Shown here piece after piece: positions 42,852 through 52,970 of a DNA stretch of 64,000 nt (within the stretch, counting starts at the first letter, position 1; the number at the start of each line of letters is the position of its first letter). Where the stretch lies: assembly GCF_023914155.1 (NCBI RefSeq), contig NZ_JAMWYS010000061.1, positions 1 to 64,000 of the forward strand. The letters are read 5' to 3'. Both the position numbers and the translations under genes were made by a program. The stretch is from Solitalea agri (GTDB lineage: Bacteria > Bacteroidota > Bacteroidia > Sphingobacteriales > Sphingobacteriaceae). The notes beneath the pieces are model-generated. The model saw nothing but the letters and a program-made list of their open reading frames with translations. It was not told the DNA's origin and searched no databases.

Positions 42852-45389
42852 TTAACTTAGGTTATCTTCTTCTTTTTTCTTGCGCTTTCGCGCTTCCTTT
42901 AAAACATTGACCTTAATTTCATTGGTTTCTTTGTCAACACCCACTTCCATTATATCACCATCCTGAATTTCTCCTTTAAGAATTTCTTCAGCAATAGGAT
43001 CTTCAAGATGTTTTTGTATAGCTCGATTTAGCGGACGAGCCCCAAAGTTAGGGTCAAAACCACGTTCTGCGATCAATTCTTTAGCGTCATCTGTTAGCTG
43101 AACAGTATATCCTAAACTTTGAATACGTCCAATTAATGACTTAAGTTCAATATCAATGATTTTGAAGATATCTTCTTTATTCAATGAATTAAACACTACC
43201 ACATCGTCAACACGGTTTAAAAATTCCGGAGCAAATGCACGTTTTAAAGCAGTTTCAATCACTCCACGAGAATGACTTTCTGCACCCGCAACTTTGGTTG
43301 AAGTAGAGAAACCTACTCCCTGACCGAAATCTTTTAACTGTCGGGCACCGATGTTAGAGGTCATGATAATAACCGTATTTCGGAAATCAACTTTACGACC
43401 TAAGCTATCAGTTAACACACCTTCGTCTAATACTTGTAACAAGATATTAAATACATCAGGATGAGCTTTTTCAATCTCATCTAAAAGCACTACGGAATAA
43501 GGTTTACGACGTACTTTTTCTGTTAATTGACCACCTTCTTCATAACCAACATATCCCGGAGGAGCACCAACTAAACGAGAAACCGCAAATTTTTCCATGT
43601 ACTCACTCATGTCGATTTGAATCAATGAATCATCAGTATCAAACATGAAGCGAGCAAGAGCCTTTGCTAATTCAGTTTTACCAACACCTGTAGGACCTAA
43701 GAAAATAAACGAGCCGATTGGCTTTTTAGGATCTTTTAAACCTGCGCGTGTACGTTGAATAGCTTTCGTCAGTTTTTTAATTGCTTCATCCTGACCAATG
43801 ATCTTGTCTTTCAACTCATCGGCCATATTAAGTAATTTCTGGCTATCAGCTTGTCCAACACGTTGAACAGGAATACCTGTCATCATTGCAACCACTTCGG
43901 CAACGTTGTCTTCTGAAACTATATAACGTTTTGTTTTGGTTTCAGCTTCCCACTCCGCTTTCGCACGTTCCAATTCTTCCAACAGGTGCTTTTCTGTATC
44001 GCGTAACTTGGCAGCTTCTTCGTATTTCTGACTGCGTACAACACGATTTTTTTCCACTTTAATATCTTCAATACGTTGCTCTATATCAATGATATTCTGA
44101 GGAACATGAATATTGGTTAAGTGAACACGTGAACCGGCCTCATCTAAAGCATCAATCGCCTTATCTGGTAAGAAACGGTCTGTGATATAACGATTGGTTA
44201 AATTAACACAAGCGTTAATAGCTTCTGGAGTATAGTTTACACCATGGTGTTCTTCGTATTTCTCCTTAATGCGATTCAATATCTCAATTGTTTCATCAAC
44301 AGTAGCTGGTTCAACCATTACCTTTTGGAAACGACGATCCAAAGCACCATCTTTTTCAATATACTGACGATACTCATCTAAGGTTGTAGCTCCAATACAT
44401 TGAATTTCTCCACGTGCCAAAGCAGGTTTGAACATGTTTGATGCATCCAGTGAACCAGAAGCTCCACCAGCACCAACTATGGTATGAATCTCGTCGATGA
44501 ATAAAATCACATCAGGTGATTTTTCCAACTCATTCATTACCGCTTTCATGCGTTCTTCAAATTGACCACGATATTTGGTACCAGCCACTAATGAAGCAAG
44601 ATCCAAGGTAACCACACGTTTATTGAACAATACACGCGACACTTTACGCTGAACAATTCGCAAGGCCAATCCTTCGGCAATTGCTGATTTACCAACACCT
44701 GGCTCACCAATAAGGATTGGGTTATTTTTCTTACGGCGAGAAAGAATTTGAGAAACACGCTCAATTTCTTTTTCACGTCCAACAATTGGATCCAGTTTCC
44801 CGTCTTCGGCAGCCTTTGTTAAATCGCGGCCAAAATTATCCAAAACAGGAGTTTTAGATTTTGAATCACTGGTTTTCTTAGAGCTACCAAAGTTTTCTTC
44901 TTCTCTATAGTTTTCTTCGTCAGAAGAGCTTTGCGGTGCTTCACTACGAATTCCACTTACGTTGGCTTCTAATTCGGCTTTAAATACTTCGTAATTAACG
45001 TTAAACTGATTTAATACTTGAGAAGCAATATTATCCTCATCGCGGAGTAATGAAAGGAGCAAATGCTCTGTACCAATTACTTCACTTTTAAAAATCTTTG
45101 CTTCCAGGTAAGTGATTTTAAGCACTTTCTCGGCCTGTTTTGTCAATGGAATATTTCCAAGATTAACAGTTGTACCTGAAGTACCTTTCACTGCGTCTTC
45201 AATGGTTTTACGCAACTTATAGGTGTCAATACCCATTCCTTTCAGCAACTTGATGGCAATACCATCTCCCTCACGGATCAGTCCCAAAAGCAAATGTTCT
45301 GTCCCTATATAGTCGTGCCCTAATCGTAAAGCCTCCTCTCGGCTGTACGAAATGACGTCTTTAACTCTCGGTGAAAATTTTGCTTCCAT
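42852..45389 (-). CDS. clpC: ATP-dependent Clp protease ATP-binding subunit ClpC
   Basis: Hsp100 unfoldase that feeds substrates to ClpP. The 845-aa protein has two N-terminal Clp_N repeats (about 5-145; [30 protein letters not shown]) and a first AAA+ module with Walker A GEPGVGKS (228-235). A middle UVR-like coiled coil ([19 protein letters not shown]) and a second AAA+ module with GPTGVGKT and [20 protein letters not shown] follow. The middle domain marks ClpC rather than ClpA. A charged linker (about 150-180) and a Lys/Glu-rich C-terminal tail are also seen. Transcribed alone. Confidence 0.95.
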   Translation of the reverse strand: MEAKFSPRVKDVISYSREEALRLGHDYIGTEHLLLGLIREGDGIAIKLLKGMGIDTYKLRKTIEDAVKGTSGTTVNLGNIPLTKQAEKVLKITYLEAKIFKSEVIGTEHLLLSLLRDEDNIASQVLNQFNVNYEVFKAELEANVSGIRSEAPQSSSDEENYREEENFGSSKKTSDSKSKTPVLDNFGRDLTKAAEDGKLDPIVGREKEIERVSQILSRRKKNNPILIGEPGVGKSAIAEGLALRIVQRKVSRVLFNKRVVTLDLASLVAGTKYRGQFEERMKAVMNELEKSPDVILFIDEIHTIVGAGGASGSLDASNMFKPALARGEIQCIGATTLDEYRQYIEKDGALDRRFQKVMVEPATVDETIEILNRIKEKYEEHHGVNYTPEAINACVNLTNRYITDRFLPDKAIDALDEAGSRVHLTNIHVPQNIIDIEQRIEDIKVEKNRVVRSQKYEEAAKLRDTEKHLLEELERAKAEWEAETKTKRYIVSEDNVAEVVAMMTGIPVQRVGQADSQKLLNMADELKDKIIGQDEAIKKLTKAIQRTRAGLKDPKKPIGSFIFLGPTGVGKTELAKALARFMFDTDDSLIQIDMSEYMEKFAVSRLVGAPPGYVGYEEGGQLTEKVRRKPYSVVLLDEIEKAHPDVFNILLQVLDEGVLTDSLGRKVDFRNTVIIMTSNIGARQLKDFGQGVGFSTSTKVAGAESHSRGVIETALKRAFAPEFLNRVDDVVVFNSLNKEDIFKIIDIELKSLIGRIQSLGYTVQLTDDAKELIAERGFDPNFGARPLNRAIQKHLEDPIAEEILKGEIQDGDIMEVGVDKETNEIKVNVLKEARKRKKKEEDNLS

Positions 45390-45691
45390 ATAGTAAGGAA
45401 TATAGTTATTTATTACTTAAAACGCTTAAATGTATTAAATTGTTTATACAAGTCAAGAGCTATTTGAAATTGCAACTTGCGGAACGATGAATGGCCTTTA
45501 AGAGCCTGTGACCAATGTATGAACTATCTTATTAAATCGAAGCGATTTTTTATTAAGTTATCAACAATTACGCCAAATGCCAAGCTATATATAAAATACG
45601 AGAAAACATACAATAAGATTGCCTAAGCGATTATTTTTTTGAGGGCAACAGGCTAATACCGATATTTGCCAGCCTAAGTAAACAAGCAATA
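45390..45691. other. Divergent promoter region between clpC and ettA
   Basis: About 300 bases with no ORF worth calling. A near-consensus GATATTTG lies at about 45660 on the plus strand, 25 bases before the ettA start. No heat-shock-type inverted repeat (CIRCE) is seen upstream of clpC. Confidence 0.5.
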
Positions 45692-47371
45692 ATGTCAGAC
45701 GAAAAGATTATATTTTCAATGGCAGGTGTAAACAAGATTTACCCGCCACAAAAACAAGTTCTGAAGAACATTTACCTATCATTTTTCTATGGTGCGAAAA
45801 TCGGAGTAATTGGTCTTAACGGTTCAGGAAAATCATCCCTGTTAAAAATAATTGCAGGTTTAGATAAATCATACCAGGGTGAAGTGGTTTTTTCTCCAGG
45901 TTATACCGTGGGTTATTTAGCCCAGGAACCGGAATTAGACCCTAATAAAACCGTTAAAGAAGTGGTTCAGGAGGGCGCTCAGCACATCATCGATATTTTA
46001 AAAGAATACGAAGAGATCAATGAACGCTTTGGCTTACCTGAAGTGTATGAGAATCCGGATGCGATGGATAAATTGATGAGTCGTCAGGGTGAATTGCAAG
46101 ATAAAATTGATGCGGTAGGAGCATGGGAGCTGGACAATAAATTAGAGCGTGCAATGGACGCATTACGTTGCCCAGAGCCAGACACCAAAATTGCCGTTTT
46201 GTCAGGTGGAGAACGTCGCCGGGTGGCATTATGTCGCTTATTGATTCAGGAGCCAGATGTTCTATTGCTCGATGAGCCTACCAACCACTTGGATGCCGAA
46301 TCAATTGATTGGTTAGAAATGCACTTGCAACAATATAAAGGAACTGTAATAGCCGTTACCCACGACCGTTACTTCCTTGATAATGTTGCCGGATGGATTT
46401 TAGAATTAGACCGAGGTGAGGGTATTCCGTGGAAAGGTAACTATTCTTCATGGTTGGATCAAAAAGCCAAACGTTTAGCACAAGAAGAGAAAACAGAAAC
46501 TAAACGTCAGAAAACTTTAGAGCGTGAGCTGGAATGGGTTCGTATGGCACCTAAAGCTCGTCATGCTAAATCAAAAGCACGTTTATCTGCTTATGATAAA
46601 TTAGCCAGTGAAGAAACTAACGAACGTGAAGCTAAATTAGAGTTGTTTATTCCTCCTGGCCCTCGATTGGGAAATGTGGTTATTGAAGCTCATGGAGTAT
46701 CAAAATCTTACGGCGATCGTATCTTATTTGAAAACCTTGAATTTAGTCTACCTCCAGCGGGCATCGTGGGCATCATCGGACCAAATGGTGCTGGAAAGAC
46801 CACTTTGTTTAAGCTAATAACCGGACAAGTTCAAGCTGATTCAGGTTCGTTTAAAGTTGGCGAAACTGTAAAATTAGGTTATGTGGACCAAACCCATAAT
46901 GATCTGGACCCTGAGAAAACGGTTTTTGAAAACATAACTGGCGGAACAGAAAACATTATGTTGGGTAATAAGTCGATGAATGGCCGTGCGTATGTTTCTA
47001 AATTCAACTTTAATGGTGCAGATCAACAGAAGAAAGTTGGTGTACTTTCGGGAGGAGAACGAAACAGAGCTCACCTTGCCATTACTTTAAAAGAAGGTGC
47101 CAATGTGCTGTTGCTCGATGAGCCTACCAATGACATTGACGTGAATACACTTCGCTCATTAGAAGAAGCATTGGAGAACTTTGGGGGTTGTGCGGTAATC
47201 ATCTCCCACGACCGTTGGTTCCTGGATCGTATCTGTACGCATATTTTAGCTTTTGAAGGTAACTCGCAGGTATATTTCTTCGAAGGTAATTATAGCGAGT
47301 ATGAAGAAAATCGTAAAAAGCGCTTAGGTAATGACACTCCACATCGGATTAAGTATAAGAATTTAGTATAA
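45692..47371 (+). CDS. ettA: Energy-dependent translational throttle protein EttA
   Basis: ABC-F ATPase that binds the ribosomal E site and gates the first elongation step according to ATP level. The 559-aa protein has two ABC domains with Walker A GLNGSGKSS and GPNGAGKTT, signatures VLSGGERRRVALCRLL and VLSGGERNRAHLAITL, and Walker B VLLLDEPTNHLD and VLLLDEPTNDID. The basic interdomain linker (RMAPKARHAKSKARLSAYDK) is the EttA-type P-site tRNA interaction motif. Confidence 0.95.
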   Translation: MSDEKIIFSMAGVNKIYPPQKQVLKNIYLSFFYGAKIGVIGLNGSGKSSLLKIIAGLDKSYQGEVVFSPGYTVGYLAQEPELDPNKTVKEVVQEGAQHIIDILKEYEEINERFGLPEVYENPDAMDKLMSRQGELQDKIDAVGAWELDNKLERAMDALRCPEPDTKIAVLSGGERRRVALCRLLIQEPDVLLLDEPTNHLDAESIDWLEMHLQQYKGTVIAVTHDRYFLDNVAGWILELDRGEGIPWKGNYSSWLDQKAKRLAQEEKTETKRQKTLERELEWVRMAPKARHAKSKARLSAYDKLASEETNEREAKLELFIPPGPRLGNVVIEAHGVSKSYGDRILFENLEFSLPPAGIVGIIGPNGAGKTTLFKLITGQVQADSGSFKVGETVKLGYVDQTHNDLDPEKTVFENITGGTENIMLGNKSMNGRAYVSKFNFNGADQQKKVGVLSGGERNRAHLAITLKEGANVLLLDEPTNDIDVNTLRSLEEALENFGGCAVIISHDRWFLDRICTHILAFEGNSQVYFFEGNYSEYEENRKKRLGNDTPHRIKYKNLV

Positions 47372-47374
47372 AAC

Positions 47375-47409
47375 AAAAACCTCCGGAAATATTTCCGGAG
47401 GTTTTTTTT
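47375..47409. terminator. Bidirectional terminator between ettA and the sensor kinase
   Basis: A perfect 32-bp palindrome centred at 47390/47391 (arms AAAAACCTCCGGAAAT and ATTTCCGGAGGTTTTT), with a U-tract on the plus strand and an A-tract on the other side. Confidence 0.9.
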
Positions 47410-47432
47410 CATATTGTAATTGGATAACAACA

Positions 47433-49187
47433 TCACTTACTAGAAAGAGCAAAACTAAAGAAGCTCCCTTCACTTAATTGACTTTCAATTAACAGTTCAC
47501 TGGCGTGCTGGTTGATAAATTCTTTACAAAGCAGAAGTCCCAATCCAGATCCGGCTTCATCACCTGTTCCTCTTGTTGTAAAAGATTCCATTCGTTTTAG
47601 CTTCTCAATGGCAGTACGATCCATACCAACGCCATTATCTTTCACAGAAACCAAAACTTTACCATTGTCTTCCTTTACGGCAATAGAAACCTGATTACCT
47701 GCAGAACAAAACTTAACGGCATTACTTAACAAGTTTCTTAATACCAAACGGATCATTTGGGGATCGGCATATACGAATACATTTTCACTTATGGCATCAT
47801 GAATAGTTACCCCTTTGTCATTTGCTCTTGGAATAAAATACTTCAGCTCCTGATTTATCAATAATTTAACATCAAACGACTCGAGGTTTACCCTACTGCC
47901 CTTCAACTGACTACGTGACCAGCAAAGTAAGTTTTCAAGCAGATCATGTGAATATTTTATTCCTCCAGAAAGCTGATGAAGCATTTTTTCGAATTCCTCC
48001 TTGGTAAGCATTTTATTTTCGATCAACCTGAGTACATCCATTAAATTCACTAGTGGAGTTCTCAAATCGTGCGAAATGATGGAGAACAATTTATCCTTTA
48101 TGCTGTTCAACTCCTGCAACTCATCCGATTGTTGCTTTAACTTCAAGGCATATTGTTTTTGGACTGTTACATCTTTAAAAAGCAAAACTATTCCGCTATA
48201 TTTTTCAGCTTTATCCGTTATTGGAGCTCCCTCAACGGTTATTAGTCGTGTATCATTATTTAAATTCAAACTGAGCTCTGTGCATCCGGGTTTTTCGGCA
48301 TTAACAAATTCAATAAAATCAGGCCCTACTTTGAGCAGCTCGGAAAAGTGAGTACCGATAATAGAAAAGTGATTCTTTTCAAAGTAATCCTTCATTTTAT
48401 GATTAAAATCCACTATTCGATGCTCACGATCAAGAACCAAAACCCCGTCAGTCATTAACTCTACAATTTTCTCTCTGGCAACTGGAACAATGTTAAATAA
48501 GCGAAAATTAATTAACCCAAAACCGACAATAATACCTGTTGCTATAAATGCATAGGGTGTTAAATCAAGGTACTTATATGGACGGTATCCCATCAAATAT
48601 AAAACGTTGAAAACCCAGGGAATAAGAGAGGCAAACAATAGTGTTTGATTTTGTTTGCGATAAATAGCATCAGCATTTTTAAATTTTTTAATCATTAAAA
48701 AGGAGCCATATATCAGTAAGATATAGAAGTACCCCATAAATACTTTATACCATACCCCTCCGTGAAGTGCCATTATCGGGAACGGAGCCGAGTGAGAATC
48801 GAGATACAGAGATTTATAATAAAAATGATGGTATTGATTAGTCCAAACCAGAAAAATTGTAATAAGGGGAACAAAAAAAATCAGTACCAGATTTCGCTTT
48901 GTAAGCAAATGATCTTTGCCGATAAACAAGAGTACAAAGACGAACCAAACTCCAGGCAAAGGGGCAATGCCTATGTATTCGACCTTCAAGCATAACAGCA
49001 TTTGCTCAAACATCTGACTCGACAGTTCAAAACTATAAGTAATTGTCCAAACGGCTGTTAACAGCATCATGAATGAGAACCATCGAACTACTGGTGCCGG
49101 TCGTGAAAAGGTTAATACAGCCATTATGACCGACACTAACCCAGATATAAACAGGATTATGGAGTAGGAATTGGTTATTAGATTCAT
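47433..49187 (-). CDS. Sensor histidine kinase with N-terminal 7TM and PAS domains
   Basis: Orphan two-component kinase, 584 aa. About seven membrane helices occupy residues 1-230 (histidine-kinase N-terminal 7TM type). A PAS domain (about 235-345; GVLVLDREHRIVDFNHKMKD) is followed by HisKA with the phospho-acceptor in LFSIISHDLRTPLVN (about 365-435). The HATPase_c domain carries the N box LRNLLSNAVKFCSAG, G1 VKDNGVGMD and G2 GSGLGLLLCKEFI. No response regulator is adjacent, and signal and output are unknown. Confidence 0.9.
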   Translation of the reverse strand: MNLITNSYSIILFISGLVSVIMAVLTFSRPAPVVRWFSFMMLLTAVWTITYSFELSSQMFEQMLLCLKVEYIGIAPLPGVWFVFVLLFIGKDHLLTKRNLVLIFFVPLITIFLVWTNQYHHFYYKSLYLDSHSAPFPIMALHGGVWYKVFMGYFYILLIYGSFLMIKKFKNADAIYRKQNQTLLFASLIPWVFNVLYLMGYRPYKYLDLTPYAFIATGIIVGFGLINFRLFNIVPVAREKIVELMTDGVLVLDREHRIVDFNHKMKDYFEKNHFSIIGTHFSELLKVGPDFIEFVNAEKPGCTELSLNLNNDTRLITVEGAPITDKAEKYSGIVLLFKDVTVQKQYALKLKQQSDELQELNSIKDKLFSIISHDLRTPLVNLMDVLRLIENKMLTKEEFEKMLHQLSGGIKYSHDLLENLLCWSRSQLKGSRVNLESFDVKLLINQELKYFIPRANDKGVTIHDAISENVFVYADPQMIRLVLRNLLSNAVKFCSAGNQVSIAVKEDNGKVLVSVKDNGVGMDRTAIEKLKRMESFTTRGTGDEAGSGLGLLLCKEFINQHASELLIESQLSEGSFFSFALSSK

Positions 49188-49481
49188 GCGCTTATTGATA
49201 AGTTGGAGAAAGCGCCTACGAAAATAACAATATTCTTTAGGAGAAAAACAATTACCCTACATTAAATAAACATTAAAATCAATTTATTGTCAAACAAATA
49301 TGGATCACTCGTCGCAGTTTTAAAGAGGGAATTGGATAGTATTAATCATAGCATATTTCACCAACACATGTTAATAAAACTTTAACATAACTTATTGGTT
49401 TATAATAGATAAATTGGTATATCTTTATAAGACCTCTCGCCACTCAGGCATCACAGGTCCGTACTTAAAACTTAAAAAGTT

Positions 49482-49955
49482 ATGGCTTGGAGAAAATTTA
49501 ACGGAGAAATTATTCATTTTCCAATTTTAGAAGAAGTAGAAAAAGCCATTGAGCGTGAATCAGCTCAGGGCTACAAATTAAAGGTGTGTGTGGGCACCGA
49601 CTCACAGGTAAAAGCTGAAGCAACTGACTTTGCAACGGTAATTGTATTTCTGAGGGAACATCATGGAGGTTTTATGTATATTCATCAGGAAAAGTCGACC
49701 AAGAAAATGGGAATCCGCGAGCGAATGCTTTCAGAAGTACAAAAATCAATTGATATTGCCTATGCACTCTGTCCTTTACTAGAACTTTACGACGTTGATA
49801 TGGAAGTTCATGCCGATATTAACACTAATCCTCATTTTAAATCAAATATAGCATTACATGAAGCTATGGGCTATATTTTAAGCATGGGCTTTGTGTTCAA
49901 AGCTAAACCTGAGGCATTTGCCAGCAGCAACTGCGCGAATAAAGTGGTGCAATAA
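49482..49955 (+). CDS. YkuK family ribonuclease H-like protein (DUF458)
   Basis: A 157-aa protein of the YkuK/DUF458 family, which has an RNase H-like fold. Conserved parts are VCVGTDSQVKAEATDFATVI (first Asp), the ALCPLLELYDVDMEVHADIN acidic stretch, and the C-terminal KPEAFASSNCANKVVQ. In B. subtilis the family is near-ubiquitous but without an agreed substrate. A TATATCTTTATA promoter-like stretch lies about 50 bases upstream. Confidence 0.85.
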   Translation: MAWRKFNGEIIHFPILEEVEKAIERESAQGYKLKVCVGTDSQVKAEATDFATVIVFLREHHGGFMYIHQEKSTKKMGIRERMLSEVQKSIDIAYALCPLLELYDVDMEVHADINTNPHFKSNIALHEAMGYILSMGFVFKAKPEAFASSNCANKVVQ

Positions 49956-50131
49956 GCTAATTCAAACATTACATCTTTCGTCTGCCATTAACGATTATCC
50001 ATCGTAAGAAAATTTACGTCCTCTCCTTTCCTGTTAAACTATTATGATTTTTTTATTCATAATATTTCTTTGCTTGTCTTTTAGTTTATTAATTGCCCCA
50101 TCCTATATTTGTTCTTCAAACAATAGCTGCT

Positions 50132-50902
50132 ATGAAAAAAACATTTTTGCCAATTTCAGTGCTTCAAATCATGCTTTTCTCTTCTTGTTCAATGACCAAG
50201 TACTTTCCTACACCGGTACAAACTCCATTATTATCTGAGAAAAATGAATTAAAAATAACTGCATCTATTCCTGGGGATGTGTCAGTTGCTTATGCACCGG
50301 GCAAAAACATTGGTGTATTTAGTACTGTAAGTTTTTACAATGAATGGAAAGAATCATCAACAACAATCAACAGTGCCCAGGAGGAAAATGAAAAAAATGG
50401 AAACCATTTGGTATTTGAAGCAGGTGCAGGATATTTTAAGAAAAGTGACAAAAATCTCCTTTTAGAGATATATGGAGGCTTTGGATTAGGAAAGTTTGAC
50501 ATTGATTCAAAATACAATAATGACCCTATAAATTATGAATACAAAATCCCTACCTCTAAATTTTTTATTAACCCCAGTTTTGGAATCAAAAAGGAACTAG
50601 TAGAACTTGCCTTTAGTATGCGATTTACTGCTCTAAGCTTTGGTAAAAGAACAACCAATTTTAATAGCGAGATGATCGATAATGAAGAACTTGAAAATTT
50701 GGACACACGAACATACTTTTTCTACGAACCTTCATTTACCATTCGGGCTGGTTTTAAACCTCTTAAATTTCATTACCAGTTAGGATATTCACATAAATTT
50801 GGCCGTTCATATTTAAATTACATGCCTCTTTTCAGTACTTTAGGAGTAACTATCGACATTACTCCAAATCTTTTTAAAACAACAAAGGCAACTAATAAAT
50901 AG
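50132..50902 (+). CDS. Outer membrane beta-barrel lipoprotein, hypothetical
   Basis: A 256-aa protein with a lipoprotein-like signal (MKKTFLPISVLQIMLFSSC) and repeated amphipathic strands (GVFSTVSFYNEWKE, LLLEIYGGFGLGKFDID, SFTIRAGFKPLKFHYQLGYS). These suggest a barrel-like or surface beta domain. The ATG at 50132 is preferred: a TATATTTG promoter element sits at 50104-50111, inside the longer reading frame that starts at 50093. No family assigned. Confidence 0.65.
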   Translation: MKKTFLPISVLQIMLFSSCSMTKYFPTPVQTPLLSEKNELKITASIPGDVSVAYAPGKNIGVFSTVSFYNEWKESSTTINSAQEENEKNGNHLVFEAGAGYFKKSDKNLLLEIYGGFGLGKFDIDSKYNNDPINYEYKIPTSKFFINPSFGIKKELVELAFSMRFTALSFGKRTTNFNSEMIDNEELENLDTRTYFFYEPSFTIRAGFKPLKFHYQLGYSHKFGRSYLNYMPLFSTLGVTIDITPNLFKTTKATNK

Positions 50903-50932
50903 CTGCCTTTGGATTTATAATTTTAAACTTAA

Positions 50933-52798
50933 TTAATCAACCAATTCAATAGAACGCTGGATAAAACCGGTTAAGGCTTCACCTTTCAACATTCCCTGAG
51001 CAAGTAAGGCCAAATCATAAGCCTGTCGAGCTAATTGTGATTGCTTTTCGGCATCGGCTGACAATAATTTTAGAATAAGGGCGTGGTTTCCGTTGACCAT
51101 TACTTTTTCGGCTCCAAAACCATTGAACCCAAACATTCCACCGTTTCCACCTGATAATTCCTGCATTTCCATCATACGACGCATAAACTCTGGTCGAACA
51201 ATTGTAACCGGCATTTCATCACCGCTCATAGCAGCTACTTCCAAATCGAGTTTATCATTTCCGGTAGCTTTTTTGAAGATTGCATCTACCTCTTTTTTCT
51301 GATCTTCAGTTAAAGCAACATCGAGTTGGGTATCCGTTTCAATTAATTTATCAACAGTATCAGCATCCACACGCTTCATACGAACTTTATCAAGTTTATA
51401 CTCCACATTACTGATAAAATGATTGTCAATTAATGCATCCATTTTCAATACATCGAAACCACGGTTCTTTGCTGCACGGATAAAGATATCCTGTAGTGCC
51501 GGTTTGGATGTATAGATAAGGGTATAATTGCCGTTTTTATCAACCTGATTATCTTTGATTTTCTCTTTGTATTCCTCAAGCGTTGATAGTTTTCCATCCA
51601 AGCTTTCATACAAGCAGAACTTTTGTGCTTTTTCAAAAAACTTTTCTTCGGTAACCATTCCGTATTTCACAAACAGGCCAACACTTTCCCATTTTTGCTC
51701 AAATAAAACGCGATCGGTTTTAAACAGTTCTTCTAATCGATCAGCTACTTTACGGGTAATGTAACTGCTGATCTTCTTCACATTGGCATCCGACTGCAAG
51801 TATGAACGTGAAACGTTAAGTGGAATATCCGGTGAATCGATAACACCATGCATTAAGCGTAAAAACTCCGGAACAATATTCTCTACATTATCAGTAATGA
51901 ATACCTGACGTGAATAAAGTTGAATTTTATCTTTATGCAGGGTAATATCATTTTTAACCTTAGGGAAGTACAAAATACCGGTCAGATTAAACGGATAATC
52001 AACGTTTAGATGAATCCAGAATAAAGGCTCTTCGGCCATTGGATAAAGCTCACGATAGAAATTAAGATAATCCTCATCTTTCAACGATTGTGGATCGCGT
52101 GTATATAAAGGCTGAACCGCATTAATCACATGATCCTTTTCAATCGTTTTCTCTTCATCTCCTTCTTTAACCGTTTCAGTGTCTTTACCAAACACAATTT
52201 TAATAGGCATGAAACGGCAATAGCGGTTCAATATTTCTTGAATTTTGTGTTCTTCAATGAACTCTTCCGAGTCGCTATTCAGATAAAGAATAATATCGGT
52301 TCCTCTATCCGCTTTCTCAACTTCTTCAATGCTGAATTCTGTAGATCCATCGCAAGTCCATTTTACCGCAGGGGCATCTTTATATGATTTAGTAATCAGT
52401 TCAACTTTTTCAGCAACCATAAACGCCGAGTAAAAGCCTAAACCGAATTTTCCTATGATAGAAGTGGTATCTATATCTTTAAACTTCTCAACAAACTCTG
52501 TAGCGCCAGAAAAAGCCACTTGATTGATGTATTTCATCACCTCCTCTTCCGACATACCAATACCTCGGTCAGAAATTGTCAGTGTTTTATTTTCTTTATC
52601 GACACTAATATGGATTGACAAATCACCCAACTCGCCTTTAAAATCACCTATACCGCTAAGTTTTTGGAGTTTTTGAGTTGCGTCAGTCGCATTTGCTACT
52701 AACTCACGTAAGAAAATATCATGATCAGAATAGAGAAACTTTTTAATGATTGGAAAGATGTTCTCGGTGTTTACTGAAATTGATCCTTTTTGTGCCAT
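50933..52798 (-). CDS. htpG: Molecular chaperone HtpG (Hsp90)
   Basis: ATP-dependent chaperone, 621 aa. The N-terminal GHKL ATPase domain shows FLRELVANATDATQKLQ, SDRGIGMSEEEVMKYINQVA and IGKFGLGFYSAFMVA. The middle domain carries the catalytic Arg in DSPDIPLNVSRSYLQSD, and the C-terminal dimerisation domain is present. It starts MAQKGSISVNTENIFPIIKK. Transcribed alone, convergent with the upstream barrel lipoprotein. Confidence 0.96.
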   Translation of the reverse strand: MAQKGSISVNTENIFPIIKKFLYSDHDIFLRELVANATDATQKLQKLSGIGDFKGELGDLSIHISVDKENKTLTISDRGIGMSEEEVMKYINQVAFSGATEFVEKFKDIDTTSIIGKFGLGFYSAFMVAEKVELITKSYKDAPAVKWTCDGSTEFSIEEVEKADRGTDIILYLNSDSEEFIEEHKIQEILNRYCRFMPIKIVFGKDTETVKEGDEEKTIEKDHVINAVQPLYTRDPQSLKDEDYLNFYRELYPMAEEPLFWIHLNVDYPFNLTGILYFPKVKNDITLHKDKIQLYSRQVFITDNVENIVPEFLRLMHGVIDSPDIPLNVSRSYLQSDANVKKISSYITRKVADRLEELFKTDRVLFEQKWESVGLFVKYGMVTEEKFFEKAQKFCLYESLDGKLSTLEEYKEKIKDNQVDKNGNYTLIYTSKPALQDIFIRAAKNRGFDVLKMDALIDNHFISNVEYKLDKVRMKRVDADTVDKLIETDTQLDVALTEDQKKEVDAIFKKATGNDKLDLEVAAMSGDEMPVTIVRPEFMRRMMEMQELSGGNGGMFGFNGFGAEKVMVNGNHALILKLLSADAEKQSQLARQAYDLALLAQGMLKGEALTGFIQRSIELVD

Positions 52799-52970
52799 AT
52801 TATGAGTATTAATAATTTATAAATTGTTAACACCCCCTCAAACAAGGAGCATACCATTAAAAAAAATGTGAAATTTTGTCAGCCATTAACCTAATTTATG
52901 GTTAAAAAACTGATTTAAATCATGTTTTATTTTGCCATTATTCCGTCACTTAGCACTAAAATTTTCAAAA